A DNA stretch of 64,000 nucleotides. Origin: Puerhibacterium puerhi. Its GTDB lineage: Bacteria > Actinomycetota > Actinomycetes > Actinomycetales > Cellulomonadaceae. Below are positions 33,745 to 41,633 of the stretch, in pieces. The DNA is taken from NCBI RefSeq assembly GCF_009846865.1, contig NZ_WUWN01000010.1, positions 42,921 through 106,920 on the forward strand, in the 5' to 3' direction. Under the pieces are notes generated by a model, which searched no databases, was not told where the DNA came from, and worked only from the letters and a program-made list of their open reading frames with translations. A program made the position numbers and the translations under genes. How positions within the stretch are numbered: position 1 is the first letter of the stretch; each line of letters begins with the position of its first letter.

Positions 33745-34226
33745 CAGCCGCCCTCGGTCAGGCGGCGCCGGCGGTCGCTGATCGACGTCACGGTGGCCGA
33801 CGCCTCGCCGACCGGGGCCTCCTCGGGCGTCTCGATCTCGACGCGCAGGCGAAGGCGGTCCTCGGGGGTGGCGCCGAACTTCGCGACGCGCAGCCGCACC
33901 TCGGAGGCGAACTCCCACTTCTGCCGCGACCACATGACGTGGTGCATCAGCGCGGTGTCCAGCAGGAAGTCCCAGTCGGGCCCGGACAGCATGCGCGAGG
34001 CCTGCGGGGAGGTGCGCCAGCTGTCCCACCAGCGGCGGGTCTGCGGGTGCCACTCCTCGCGGACGATGACCTCCTTGCCGTCCTGCACGAGCGTGTCCGT
34101 GATCGGCAGCACGTCATCGGGCAGCTCGGGGCCGCGCGGCTCATCGCCGGCGACGAGCTTCGTCTTCTCGGGCTCCTTGTTCCGGCGCACGGCGCCGGGC
34201 TTGGGCGCGGGACCACGTCCAGCCAT
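33744..34226 (-). CDS. Terminase small subunit
   Basis: This 160-residue protein recognises packaging sites. The start AGRGPAPKPGAVRRNKEPEK is typical of P27-like small terminases. A helical middle (RMLSGPDWDFLLDTALMHHV) and a basic C-terminus follow. It is coupled to the large subunit. Confidence 0.85.
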   Translation of the reverse strand: MAGRGPAPKPGAVRRNKEPEKTKLVAGDEPRGPELPDDVLPITDTLVQDGKEVIVREEWHPQTRRWWDSWRTSPQASRMLSGPDWDFLLDTALMHHVMWSRQKWEFASEVRLRVAKFGATPEDRLRLRVEIETPEEAPVGEASATVTSISDRRRRLTEGG

Positions 34227-34366
34227 GAGTCGGCCTCCTGTCGGCGGCGGTAGACAACACGCCGTGTCGGCGCAGCGTCAGATCCCCCAGACCCGTACAG
34301 ACAGCGACCAGCAGAACGCGGAGCGGTCACGGGAGAGGGGGCGGGGGAGGGGCCCCTGACCGGGGG
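34227..34366. other. Non-coding strip before the terminase genes, candidate cos region
   Basis: These 140 bp lie between HNH and the small terminase and have no gene. They contain a purine-rich ggagagggggcgggggaggggcc run and a dyad around cccctgaccgggg. In cos phages with an adjacent HNH the cut site is commonly here; the exact site cannot be read from one sequence. Confidence 0.4.
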
Positions 34367-34675
34367 TCAGATCAGGCCGGGGTGTTGAGGCTCGGCACGA
34401 CGTCGCTCGGCTGCCGCCTTCGACGCCATGCCGCCTTCCATCGCGCTCTTCTGCTGGTGGTGCCAGTCGCAGAGCGCCTGCAGGTTGCTGTCGCGGTGGT
34501 CGTCACCGCGGTGGATGTGGTCGACCTCGGTCGCGTAGGCGCCGCACCGCCGGCCGGTGTCCTCACGGATCCAGCGGCACGCGTGACGGTCGCGCTCGAG
34601 GATGCGCGCGCGGATCTGTGGCCAGTTGCGCGGCAGCCGACGCCGCCGGGTCGAGCCCTTCCAGCCCGTGGCCAT
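34367..34675 (-). CDS. HNH endonuclease next to terminase
   Basis: This 102-residue protein has C33, C44, the DH pair at 52-53 (VDHIHRGDDH), N64 and C69/H72 (CDWHH), the full HNH pattern. HNH proteins beside the terminase are required for cos cleavage in HK97-like phages. The ATG overlaps the previous stop. Confidence 0.9.
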   Translation of the reverse strand: MATGWKGSTRRRRLPRNWPQIRARILERDRHACRWIREDTGRRCGAYATEVDHIHRGDDHRDSNLQALCDWHHQQKSAMEGGMASKAAAERRRAEPQHPGLI

Positions 34676-34929
34676 CAGCCGGGTCCGAGCGGGTTGTCGC
34701 CCTTGCGCTCGCCCGGCCACATGCCGGTGACGTCGTGGAACCACTGCGAGGCGGTGCGCTTGGCCATCGGTGCGCTCATGTACTTCACCAGGTGCCGGTA
34801 CAGCGCCGTCCAGGGGTGCGCGCTGGCGACCCACTTCCGCAGGCCCGGGCCCTTCGTCCAGTACCACTTGAGGTAGCCGCGCGACCCGGGGCGCGGGTCC
34901 GCGACGGCGTCGACGTGTCCGGTAGCCAC
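34675..34929 (-). CDS. Phage protein upstream of HNH, 84 residues
   Basis: It has GYLKWYWTKGPGLRKWVASA and HPWTALYRHLVKY, a pattern found in many actinophages next to HNH/terminase but of unknown role. GTG has GGAGG 6 nt upstream. It overlaps the HNH gene start. Confidence 0.7.
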   Translation of the reverse strand: MATGHVDAVADPRPGSRGYLKWYWTKGPGLRKWVASAHPWTALYRHLVKYMSAPMAKRTASQWFHDVTGMWPGERKGDNPLGPG

Positions 34930-34957
34930 GGTTCACCTCCTAGCGTGGAGGACGGCG

Positions 34958-35590
34958 CTACGCGGCGACGCGCCAGGCTCTGCGGGCCTCGCGTCGAGGC
35001 TGGCCGTCCGGGTGCTGGGTGACGGTCGGGCCGTCGAGGTGGTCGACGAGCGACGGCCACGTGTAGCGGACGGGCGTCGCGGTGCGCTGGCACCACGACG
35101 TCACGGCCTGGTCGGTGGGCAGGATGTCGGCGCGCAGGTGCGCGAGCAGCTCGCGCGCGGCGCGGCGCGGGACGGCGAAGCCGACGGCGTGCCACAGCGC
35201 GTCGGCGGTGATCCACCGAGCGCCGACGGCGTCCGCGTCGGCGACGAGGCGCCGGACGACGGGCTCGTGCGCCGCGGGGATCGTGCCGGCCCAGCGGCCC
35301 GTGCCGAGGTAGAGCGAGACGACGGCGTCGCCGGCGTCAGCCAGCGCGGCCGCGAGCTGCGTGCGGAAGCGGGGCGCCGGCACGGCGTCGTCCTCGAGCA
35401 GGACGAGCCAGTCGGCGTCGACGTCGAGCAGCGCCTCGAGCGCGGCCTGGTGGTTGGCCTGCTCGCCGCGGCCGTCGACGTCGAGCGCCAGGACGTTGCC
35501 GGCCACGGCGTCGAAGAGGTCGGACGCCATGGCCGCGCGCGCCGGGTGCGCGACGACGGCGATCGCCACGCTCACTTGTGTGCCCACCAT
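34958..35590 (-). CDS. Glycosyltransferase-like protein (GT25/LPS-type)
   Basis: This 210-residue protein begins VSVAIAVVAHPARAAMA and has the donor motif DWLVLLEDDAVPAPRF. The fold is like small GT-A glycosyltransferases. ATG 35590 has GGGGAG 6 nt upstream; GTG 35575, overlapping the previous stop, is an alternative. With the larger glycosyltransferase upstream it may decorate the virion or host surface. Confidence 0.65.
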   Translation of the reverse strand: MVGTQVSVAIAVVAHPARAAMASDLFDAVAGNVLALDVDGRGEQANHQAALEALLDVDADWLVLLEDDAVPAPRFRTQLAAALADAGDAVVSLYLGTGRWAGTIPAAHEPVVRRLVADADAVGARWITADALWHAVGFAVPRRAARELLAHLRADILPTDQAVTSWCQRTATPVRYTWPSLVDHLDGPTVTQHPDGQPRREARRAWRVAA

Positions 35591-36996
35591 GAGTGCTCCC
35601 CGGGCCTGCCGCTGCGGAAGACGTTGCAGACCGCCGGGCCGGTGAAGAGCCGGTCGGCGAAGTGCGTGTAGGCGACGTAGTTGAAGGCGCCCATGTCCGT
35701 GCCGAGCTCGCCCGTCTCCCAGCGCTGCACCTTGTCGATCTGGTCGTCGCAGAACATGCGGACCATGCGGCGGGCGAAATCGAGCACCGTGGCGCGGTCC
35801 CCGCCGACCAGGCCGGCGTTCAGCAACTGCAGCGTCGGGTTCGCCGCGAAGAACCCCTGCAGCGTCGCGTCGGGGTGCGAGCGCAGGAGCCACGGCGACT
35901 GCAGCGTGGACTGCTCGCAGCCGACGTAGAGCACGCCGGGGCGCATGTGCTCCCACGGCGGCTGCGTCATCGTCACGTCGGTGGCGTCGACGTGCCACAC
36001 CCAGTCGACATCGGGGTGGTCGCGCAGCCAGGCGACGACGTTCACCCACCGCTGGAAGTCCGTGCGGATCGCCGCGCGCGAGGGCACCCACTCGACGCCA
36101 TCGCGCTCGGGCGGGGCGTCAAGGTCGGTGAACACGACCGCCGGCGCGTCGAGGGAGTCCAGCAACTTCGCGGCGCTGTGGGCGCCGAGGCCGGTCACGG
36201 TGCCGCGCTGCGGGTCCTTGACCTTCGTGTAGAGGTCCGTCAGCACAACCCGCCGCGGCGCCCGGTACGGCACGAACACCGTCTCGTGCCGGCGGTCGAT
36301 CCACTGCTGCCGACCCTCGCCCTGGTCCCAGCGCAGGTCGTCCTGCGTCGCGGTCGACTGGACCTTCCCGCGCTCGTGCCGGTCGAGCTCGTAGAACAGC
36401 TCGCCGTCGGTCGCCGCCGGCACGTCCTGGTAGCGGAACGTCGTCAGCCCGCGGGCGAAGATCCGGTCGGAGAGGTTCACGTGCTCGCGGCCGTACTTGC
36501 CGAAGGCGGGGTCCATGCCGCCGACCTCGTCGACCACCCGCCGCTCGAGGTAGAGCACCGTGCCGCCCACAGCGTGCGTCGAGACGACGTGCTCGTCGCG
36601 GTAGTGCTCGACGAGGTCCCACGAGTGCGCGTAGTGCGGCTCCGGGCCCTCGACGTAGGGGCGCCACCAGTCGGCCACCTTGGGCCAGGCGTCGTCGTCG
36701 AACAGGAACAGGTGCTCGACGTCGGCGTCCATCAGCAGCTCGATGCTCTTGTTCTTGGCGGCCGCGATGCCGGCGCGCTCGTCGAAGCGGTAGTCCGCGC
36801 CGTCGACGGGCTTGTCGGACGCGTCGTCGACGACGAACATCACCGCGCCGGCGGGCAGGTACTGCCGCCAGGCGTCGAGCGCTCGGGCGAGTACGTCGTG
36901 GCGGTTGCGGGTCGTGATCGCGACCCCGATCCGCGGGGCCACCTCCACCGCGCCGGCCGGCACGTACCGGGTGCCGTTGACCACGACCTCGTCCAC
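35572..36996 (-). CDS. Two-domain glycosyltransferase (GT2-like)
   Basis: This 474-residue protein has a first GT-A domain with ITTRNRHDVLARAL, FVVDDASDKP (54-63) and the DxD site LFLFDDDAWPKV (97-107). A second domain from about 245 has VFTDLDAPPERDG and WHVDATDVTMTQPP (DxD near 337-339). The GTG has GGGAGG 6 nt upstream. Two domains suggest either two sugars or one catalytic and one binding unit. Glycosylation of virions by such enzymes is known for some mycobacterial phages; the target here is not shown. Confidence 0.75.
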   Translation of the reverse strand: MDEVVVNGTRYVPAGAVEVAPRIGVAITTRNRHDVLARALDAWRQYLPAGAVMFVVDDASDKPVDGADYRFDERAGIAAAKNKSIELLMDADVEHLFLFDDDAWPKVADWWRPYVEGPEPHYAHSWDLVEHYRDEHVVSTHAVGGTVLYLERRVVDEVGGMDPAFGKYGREHVNLSDRIFARGLTTFRYQDVPAATDGELFYELDRHERGKVQSTATQDDLRWDQGEGRQQWIDRRHETVFVPYRAPRRVVLTDLYTKVKDPQRGTVTGLGAHSAAKLLDSLDAPAVVFTDLDAPPERDGVEWVPSRAAIRTDFQRWVNVVAWLRDHPDVDWVWHVDATDVTMTQPPWEHMRPGVLYVGCEQSTLQSPWLLRSHPDATLQGFFAANPTLQLLNAGLVGGDRATVLDFARRMVRMFCDDQIDKVQRWETGELGTDMGAFNYVAYTHFADRLFTGPAVCNVFRSGRPGEHSWWAHK

Positions 36997-37119
36997 GCGG
37001 GCCTCCCTTCGCGACGGCGGGTTCACCCGCTTCCTGCGCTGCACAGTCGTTCGCGGGCCCGTGCACCGTCGGTACGCTCGGGCACGCACCGACCACGCGA
37101 CCCCACCGGAGAAGCACAG

Positions 37120-37635
37120 ATGTCTGACGCGCCCCTGCTTGAGCTCACCTCGCACATCGCGGGCAAGAACGCGACCGTGCGCGTCTACCCGGACCGCGTC
37201 GAGTGGGAGCGCGGCAAGACGGTGTCCGGCGGGAAGGTCACCGCCGCCGTCCTGACCGCCGGCGTTTCGGCTCTGGCGACCGGCCTGCGCACCCGGAGGG
37301 GTGCCGGCACGGAGGTCATCGTGATGGACGCGATCACCTCGGTGACGACCCGACGCGACTCGATGTTCAACGACGTCGTCTCCGTCATCACCGGTGGCAA
37401 CACGATCGACATGCGTGTCTCGCGCGACGAGGGCGAGCGGCTGAAGTCGACGATCCTGGCTGCGAAGGCCGCGAGGGCCGGACACCACGCCGCCGCCTCT
37501 ACGCCGGCGCCCGTTGCCACGCCGGCCGCTCCCTCGAGCAGCGACCGACTCCGCGAGCTCGCGGACCTGCACGCCGCCGGCATCCTGACCGACGAGGAGT
37601 TCGCAGCGGCGAAGGCCAAGGCACTCGGGCTCTGA
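37120..37635 (+). CDS. SHOCT-domain protein, rightward moron gene
   Basis: This 171-residue protein has a beta-rich PH-like N-terminal domain (ATVRVYPDRVEWERGKTV, VIVMDAITSVTTRRDSMF), a Pro/Ala linker and a C-terminal SHOCT motif (LRELADLHAAGILTDEEFAA). The ATG has GGAGAAG upstream and the gene ends at a strong hairpin. It is read against its neighbours with its own promoter region, so it may be expressed in the lysogen. SHOCT domains are small oligomerisation modules; the function is unknown. Confidence 0.75.
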   Translation: MSDAPLLELTSHIAGKNATVRVYPDRVEWERGKTVSGGKVTAAVLTAGVSALATGLRTRRGAGTEVIVMDAITSVTTRRDSMFNDVVSVITGGNTIDMRVSRDEGERLKSTILAAKAARAGHHAAASTPAPVATPAAPSSSDRLRELADLHAAGILTDEEFAAAKAKALGL

Positions 37636-37648
37636 TCTCGGGAACGAC

Positions 37649-37678
37649 GAAGCCCCGCCGGTGATCCGGCGGGGCTTC
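37649..37678. terminator. Strong hairpin after SHOCT gene
   Basis: A perfect 13-bp stem (gaagccccgccgg / ccggcggggcttc) with loop TGAT, followed by a short T-rich run. A classic terminator. Confidence 0.9.
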
Positions 37679-37785
37679 TACGTCTGTTTCAGGGCGCGAA
37701 CGAACCCAGAAGCGTTTTCACGAGGATGATGCCACGAGGGGACGCCAGAGCGCCAGTAGCGGCGTGTCGTGAGCGCCTTCCGAGT

Positions 37786-38214
37786 TCACCCGAGCGGCTG
37801 GCCGTCCATGTCGGTCAGGAACTTGGGCAGCAGTACGGTGAGGGCGCGTGCGACGTCCTCCGTGATTCGCAGCGTGATCGGCTCGTTGCTGCCAGCCTCG
37901 TCGTACCCAAACTTGACCGTGATCATCGTCGGATCTCCGCTGTCCTGGCTGACGCCGAGGAGGGCGGTTACCGGCCGCATGTCTGCGGCATCGAGGTCAG
38001 CGCCCATCAAGACCACCCTGTCGTTGATGTCGTACTTGAAGGGCTCGCCGCGGTCGAGCTGAGCGAGGTGCTCCGGGCAGACCGCGAACGTCTCTGACAG
38101 AGGGTCCATGGCGTCGACCGTCCGGAACGCCGTGGCCTGCTCAGGGCAACGAAGCACGGAGCACTCGAAGATCTCGGGACGGATGCGCTCGACTCGGATG
38201 CGGTCATCACTCAT
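37786..38214 (-). CDS. Early phage protein with Cys/His pairs, 142 residues
   Basis: I do not recognise it. It has ECSVLRCPEQATAF and AVCPEHLAQLDRGEPF, a C-C...C-H arrangement that may bind zinc, then an acidic helical end. The ATG overlaps the previous stop. Confidence 0.6.
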   Translation of the reverse strand: MSDDRIRVERIRPEIFECSVLRCPEQATAFRTVDAMDPLSETFAVCPEHLAQLDRGEPFKYDINDRVVLMGADLDAADMRPVTALLGVSQDSGDPTMITVKFGYDEAGSNEPITLRITEDVARALTVLLPKFLTDMDGQPLG

Positions 38215-39260
38215 GGCTGGACGATAGCGGTGGAGGCGGGCGCGGAGGCGGCCGCGAGCAGCGCGAAGGCGTCCCCCAGCCGGTAGAGCCTCTCGGTCGT
38301 GCCGTCGCGGCGCCGGCGGACGCGCTTCTCCGACCGCGGCCACGGACCCTGCATCGGCCGCAGATGGCCGCGGTGAATCCACGTGGCGATCGTCTGGCGG
38401 CCGACACGACCGCTGAGCGCGAGCACCAGCTCGGCGAACGTTAGGAGTGCCCACGGCCTGTGTCCCGGCAGCGTCTCCATCGCCGCGAGCGCGGTGAGGT
38501 GGAGGTCGGTGGTGGTGTCCCAGGAGCGGTGGCAGCGGGTGCAGCGGACGGTGTCGGCGAGACCTTCGGTAGGCAGGCCGCGGCGGTGGGTGGCGGGGTC
38601 GGCCTCGTGGGTGGGGGTGTGGTCGGCGCGGGGTTGCCAGTCGCGGACGGTGGTGCCGCCGCAGTCGGGGCATGGGGTGCCTTCGGGGACGGGGGTGATG
38701 CCGAGGATGCGGCGGACGGTGGTGCGGACCTGGCGGGCCTCGTGCTGGTACTGGTTCCAGTCGGAGTCGTTGGGGTTCTGGAGTGCCCAGAGGGTGTGGT
38801 CGGCGAGGTAGGTCTCCCAGGTGTGGGGGTGGGGCTCGCCGCGGAAGTCGGCCCAGGTGTTGGCCCACTCGCGCAGGACGTCGAGGGCGGTCTCGGGGTG
38901 CTTGGCTCCGGTGAAGCCGGCGGCCGGGTCGGCGATGTGGGCGTCGAGGCCGAACGGCAGGCGCAGGTCGTCGTCGGAGCTGGTGGTGCGCACGAGGTCG
39001 TAGCGGGCGGAGCGGAGCCCGGTGACCTCGAGGACGGTGTACGGGAAGCGGTCGAGGTCGTCGAGGACGTCGAGCACGAGCCGGCGGCCGGCGGTGACGC
39101 AGCGGTCGCAGACGGTGAGGGCGGTGTGCTCGAGGCGGTGGCCGCAGTGGAGGCAGCCGGGCACGGTGAGCGTGCACGTGGCGCAGCCCCACACGGTGTG
39201 GCCGTCGGCGGCGGGGTCAACGACGACGCGCCAGTCGTGCTGGTCGCAGGTGGGGGTCAT
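38211..39260 (-). CDS. Zinc-ribbon and C-terminal HTH phage protein
   Basis: This 349-residue protein has an N-terminal Cys-rich part (CATCTL, CLHCGH, CDRCV), a helical middle, a second Cys4 group (PCPDCGG and VRCTRCHRSW), and a C-terminal DNA-binding segment (RVGRQTIATWIHRGHLRPM). The layout resembles actinophage DNA-binding proteins of unknown role. The ATG has GGAGG about 9 nt upstream and overlaps the HNH gene stop. Confidence 0.65.
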   Translation of the reverse strand: MTPTCDQHDWRVVVDPAADGHTVWGCATCTLTVPGCLHCGHRLEHTALTVCDRCVTAGRRLVLDVLDDLDRFPYTVLEVTGLRSARYDLVRTTSSDDDLRLPFGLDAHIADPAAGFTGAKHPETALDVLREWANTWADFRGEPHPHTWETYLADHTLWALQNPNDSDWNQYQHEARQVRTTVRRILGITPVPEGTPCPDCGGTTVRDWQPRADHTPTHEADPATHRRGLPTEGLADTVRCTRCHRSWDTTTDLHLTALAAMETLPGHRPWALLTFAELVLALSGRVGRQTIATWIHRGHLRPMQGPWPRSEKRVRRRRDGTTERLYRLGDAFALLAAASAPASTAIVQP

Positions 39261-40267
39261 GAGCTGGAACCTCCGGGGGATCGGCGGGAGCCTCCCCGCT
39301 TGCCACGACGGCGACGGCGGGGAGTGGACGAGGGGGTCTGCTGGGGCTGGTGCCGGCGAGGCGGTGCAGGCGTGGCGGGGGGAGAGGTTGGCGAGCCCCC
39401 ACCCGTAGGTGGGTGGTTACCCGAACCGAGAGATTCCCGACCCGACCCGGCATGACTACTTCTGTCGACCTGGGGAGTGGACTTCGCGGGGGACTTCTGG
39501 CCGAGTTCGGGCGCGGGACGCGCTGCCGCTGGCGCTGCGGGTCGCACACCCTGGCGGGGTGCGGTGTCCGCTGCTGCCTCGTGGGGCGCTGCGTCGTCGC
39601 TGCGGATGTTGGCCTCGGTGGGCCAGCCGTTCTCGGTCAGGAGCTTCGCGGTCCACTTCCCGTACAGGGGAGCGGTCGGGGCGGGGCGCAGCTGGTGGTT
39701 GTCGTCCCACAGCTCCGCGTTGTCCTTGCGGGCGGAGTTGCAGCCCAGGCAGGCCACGATGAGCGTGTCGACGGTGCCGGCCTCGCCGGGCTTGAGGTGG
39801 TCGAGGGTGCCGGTGCGGTTCGTCTTCTTGCCGCGCCACTGCACCAGGACCCCGCACCAGCGGCAGGTGTCGCCATCGCGGCGCCGCACTGGCACGACCA
39901 GCGCGGGGTCCCGGGTGTCGTTGCGCTGCTGCCGCTCCCACTCGATCTCGTCGCGCAGACGGATGTGGATGAACTCCGGGTCCTGGATGATCAGCCAGGC
40001 CCGGTGCCCCTTCGCGGTCGTGGTCGGGGTGAGCAGGCCGGCGGCCACGCAGAGGCGGATGAGCTCCTCGGTGCGTGAGCCGCCGAGCATGAGGGCGGTG
40101 CCGTAGTCGACGACGTAGTCCGTGGTGTGGGCCCCCGACAGGGTGGAGCAGCGCCAGAGCCAGCCGGCCACCTCGTTAACCGTCCGCTCGTCGGCGGACG
40201 GGTCGCCCGCGACCTGCATGAGGTCGGGGTAGGTGGCGGCGGAGTCGCCGTTGCGAACCCAAGGCAC
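39257..40267 (-). CDS. HNH endonuclease with N-terminal helical domain
   Basis: This 336-residue protein has a winged-helix-like N-terminus (ERTVNEVAGWLWRCSTL, GTALMLGGSRTEELIRL) and an HNH domain (about 125-185) with CRWCGVLVQW, TLDHLKPGE and CLGCNSARKDN. The C-terminal 110 residues are low complexity, Pro/Ser/Arg-rich, and include a copy of the 21-bp hairpin. Related proteins are common in actinophage early regions. GTG start. Confidence 0.75.
   Translation of the reverse strand: MPWVRNGDSAATYPDLMQVAGDPSADERTVNEVAGWLWRCSTLSGAHTTDYVVDYGTALMLGGSRTEELIRLCVAAGLLTPTTTAKGHRAWLIIQDPEFIHIRLRDEIEWERQQRNDTRDPALVVPVRRRDGDTCRWCGVLVQWRGKKTNRTGTLDHLKPGEAGTVDTLIVACLGCNSARKDNAELWDDNHQLRPAPTAPLYGKWTAKLLTENGWPTEANIRSDDAAPHEAAADTAPRQGVRPAAPAAARPAPELGQKSPAKSTPQVDRSSHAGSGRESLGSGNHPPTGGGSPTSPPATPAPPRRHQPQQTPSSTPRRRRRGKRGGSRRSPGGSSS
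39543..39563. repeat. Third copy of the bulged hairpin element
   Basis: On the minus strand it reads cgcacccc-GCCA-gggtgtgcg: the same arms and bulge as the copies at 10099-10119 and 11004-11024 with a different loop. It lies inside the HNH gene and is translated as APRQGVR. Confidence 0.75.
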
Positions 40268-40307
40268 GGGATCGGTCTCCTGTCGTGGTGGTGCAGTAGT
40301 GGTGCGG

Positions 40308-40406
40308 TCAGTCGGAGCAGCGGCACTCGCCGGTCTGCGGGTTGATCACGCCGCCGCAGGAGTCGCAGCGCTCGAGCTGCCGGGGCGGGGTTGGGGTCGT
40401 CGTCAT
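40308..40406 (-). CDS. 32-residue zinc-ribbon peptide
   Basis: The frame encodes RQLERCDSCGGVINPQTGECRC, a Cys4 knuckle. The ATG has GGAGG 6-7 nt upstream and the downstream gene string supports it. Short Cys4 peptides are frequent in actinophage early regions; function unknown. Confidence 0.6.
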   Translation of the reverse strand: MTTTPTPPRQLERCDSCGGVINPQTGECRCSD

Positions 40407-40582
40407 CGGTTCACCTCCTTCTGCTGCTCGTAGCGGGCGCGGATCTCCGCGAGGGTCGTGCCGGGCGGCGGGGCCGGCTGCCGCGGCGGCGCGTGCTCGT
40501 CACAGCGCCAGCCGCCCGCGTACAGCCGGGCCGGGGCCTTGCCGCAGGACGTGCAGGGCCGCGAGCGCCGGGGGCCCGTCAT
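40403..40582 (-). CDS. 59-residue zinc-ribbon protein
   Basis: It has RSRPCTSCGKAPARLY and WRCDEHAPPR (CxxC...CxxH) then LAEIRARYEQQKEVN. The ATG overlaps the previous stop and its stop overlaps the next ATG. Confidence 0.65.
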   Translation of the reverse strand: MTGPRRSRPCTSCGKAPARLYAGGWRCDEHAPPRQPAPPPGTTLAEIRARYEQQKEVNR

Positions 40583-40965
40583 GTGGACGAGTCCTTCCAC
40601 CAGCGCGGCCGGTAGGCGATGTGCCAGCGGCAGCCGGGCTCGTGCAGGGGCCGCTCGGGGTCGCCCTTGATCCGGTGCAGGGGGTGACGTCCTGGGCGGT
40701 CCTCGGGGTAGCAGCCGCACGGCTCGCTGGGACGCAGCGACCAGTCGATGTCCGCCAGCGTCACTTCGACGGACAGGCCTCCGAGCTCGTCGCCCGGGTA
40801 GGTGTTGGGGACGTAGGGGCGATCGAGGGCGAGAGTCCAGCCGCCCGCGTACCCCGACATCTCGCCGGCGTAGTAGATCGGCTCCCACTCGAGGGACTTC
40901 ACGCGGTAGCCCCGCGACTCGACGGCCTCGCGGATCCGGCGCCGCGGTCGGCTCTCGCGGGTCAT
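40579..40965 (-). CDS. Early phage protein, 128 residues
   Basis: I do not recognise it. It has an aromatic-rich centre (YRVKSLEWEPIYYAGEM, YAGGWTLALDRPYV) and a C-terminal Cys/His/Trp segment (PCGCYPEDRPGRHPLHRI, GCRWHIAYRPRWW). ATG follows GAAGGAGG. Confidence 0.65.
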   Translation of the reverse strand: MTRESRPRRRIREAVESRGYRVKSLEWEPIYYAGEMSGYAGGWTLALDRPYVPNTYPGDELGGLSVEVTLADIDWSLRPSEPCGCYPEDRPGRHPLHRIKGDPERPLHEPGCRWHIAYRPRWWKDSST

Positions 40966-41432
40966 GCGTCCTCCTTCTCGCTGGCCATCGCTGCGTTCCA
41001 CGCGGCCGCGAAGGCGTTGATGCCGGCGGCGGCCGCCGTGGTGACGCGGCGGAACGCGCGCGCGAAGGCGTCGAAGGTGGCGACGATGACGTCGAGGTCG
41101 ACGGGTGCGTACCGTGCCGCGACGCCGGGGCGGTCGAGGTAGCCGCGCAGCGTGGCCGCGGCGAGCCGGACGCCGAGGTCGGTGCCGGCGGACAGGTGCG
41201 CGGCCGCGGTGGCGAGGACGTCGTCCTCGGTCGTGATCAGCGTGCCGCTGTCCGGGTCGATGCCGAGGCGGGCGCGCATGTACGCGGCCGTCTCGTGCTC
41301 GAGGTCGGCCACGAGCGCCCGGGCGTCGTCGATGGCCTCGGCGAGGGTGCCGGCCGCGGCGTAGTGAGCGGCGTGGAGCTCCATGCGGGTGAGCGCGACG
41401 GGCAGGCTGGTGCGTAGGTCGAGGGTGGCCAT
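40962..41432 (-). CDS. Alanine-rich helical protein, 156 residues
   Basis: An all-helical protein (GTLAEAIDDARALVADLEHE, VIVATFDAFARAFRRV). No motif that I know. Tight coupling to its neighbours supports it. Confidence 0.6.
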   Translation of the reverse strand: MATLDLRTSLPVALTRMELHAAHYAAAGTLAEAIDDARALVADLEHETAAYMRARLGIDPDSGTLITTEDDVLATAAAHLSAGTDLGVRLAAATLRGYLDRPGVAARYAPVDLDVIVATFDAFARAFRRVTTAAAAGINAFAAAWNAAMASEKEDA

Positions 41433-41435
41433 GGT

Positions 41436-41630
41436 TCAGGCCCTCCCCGCGCCGGTCACGGTGAGGGACCAGGCGCTCAGCTCGCCCGGGCGGTCGCCGG
41501 ACTCGTGGTGCACGGCGATGACGGTCGCCTCCGGCAGCTTGGCGCGCTCGAGTTCGGCGACGAGGCGCTTGACCTCGGCCAGCGTCGGGCCGGCGCCCGT
41601 GCCGCGAGCGGTGTAGGTCGTCGTGATCAT
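41436..41630 (-). CDS. 64-residue hypothetical protein
   Basis: A small beta-alpha protein (TLAEVKRLVAELERAKLP, TVIAVHHESGDRPG). It lies 3-4 bp from its neighbours in the same string. Confidence 0.55.
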   Translation of the reverse strand: MITTTYTARGTGAGPTLAEVKRLVAELERAKLPEATVIAVHHESGDRPGELSAWSLTVTGAGRA

Positions 41631-41633
41631 CGG

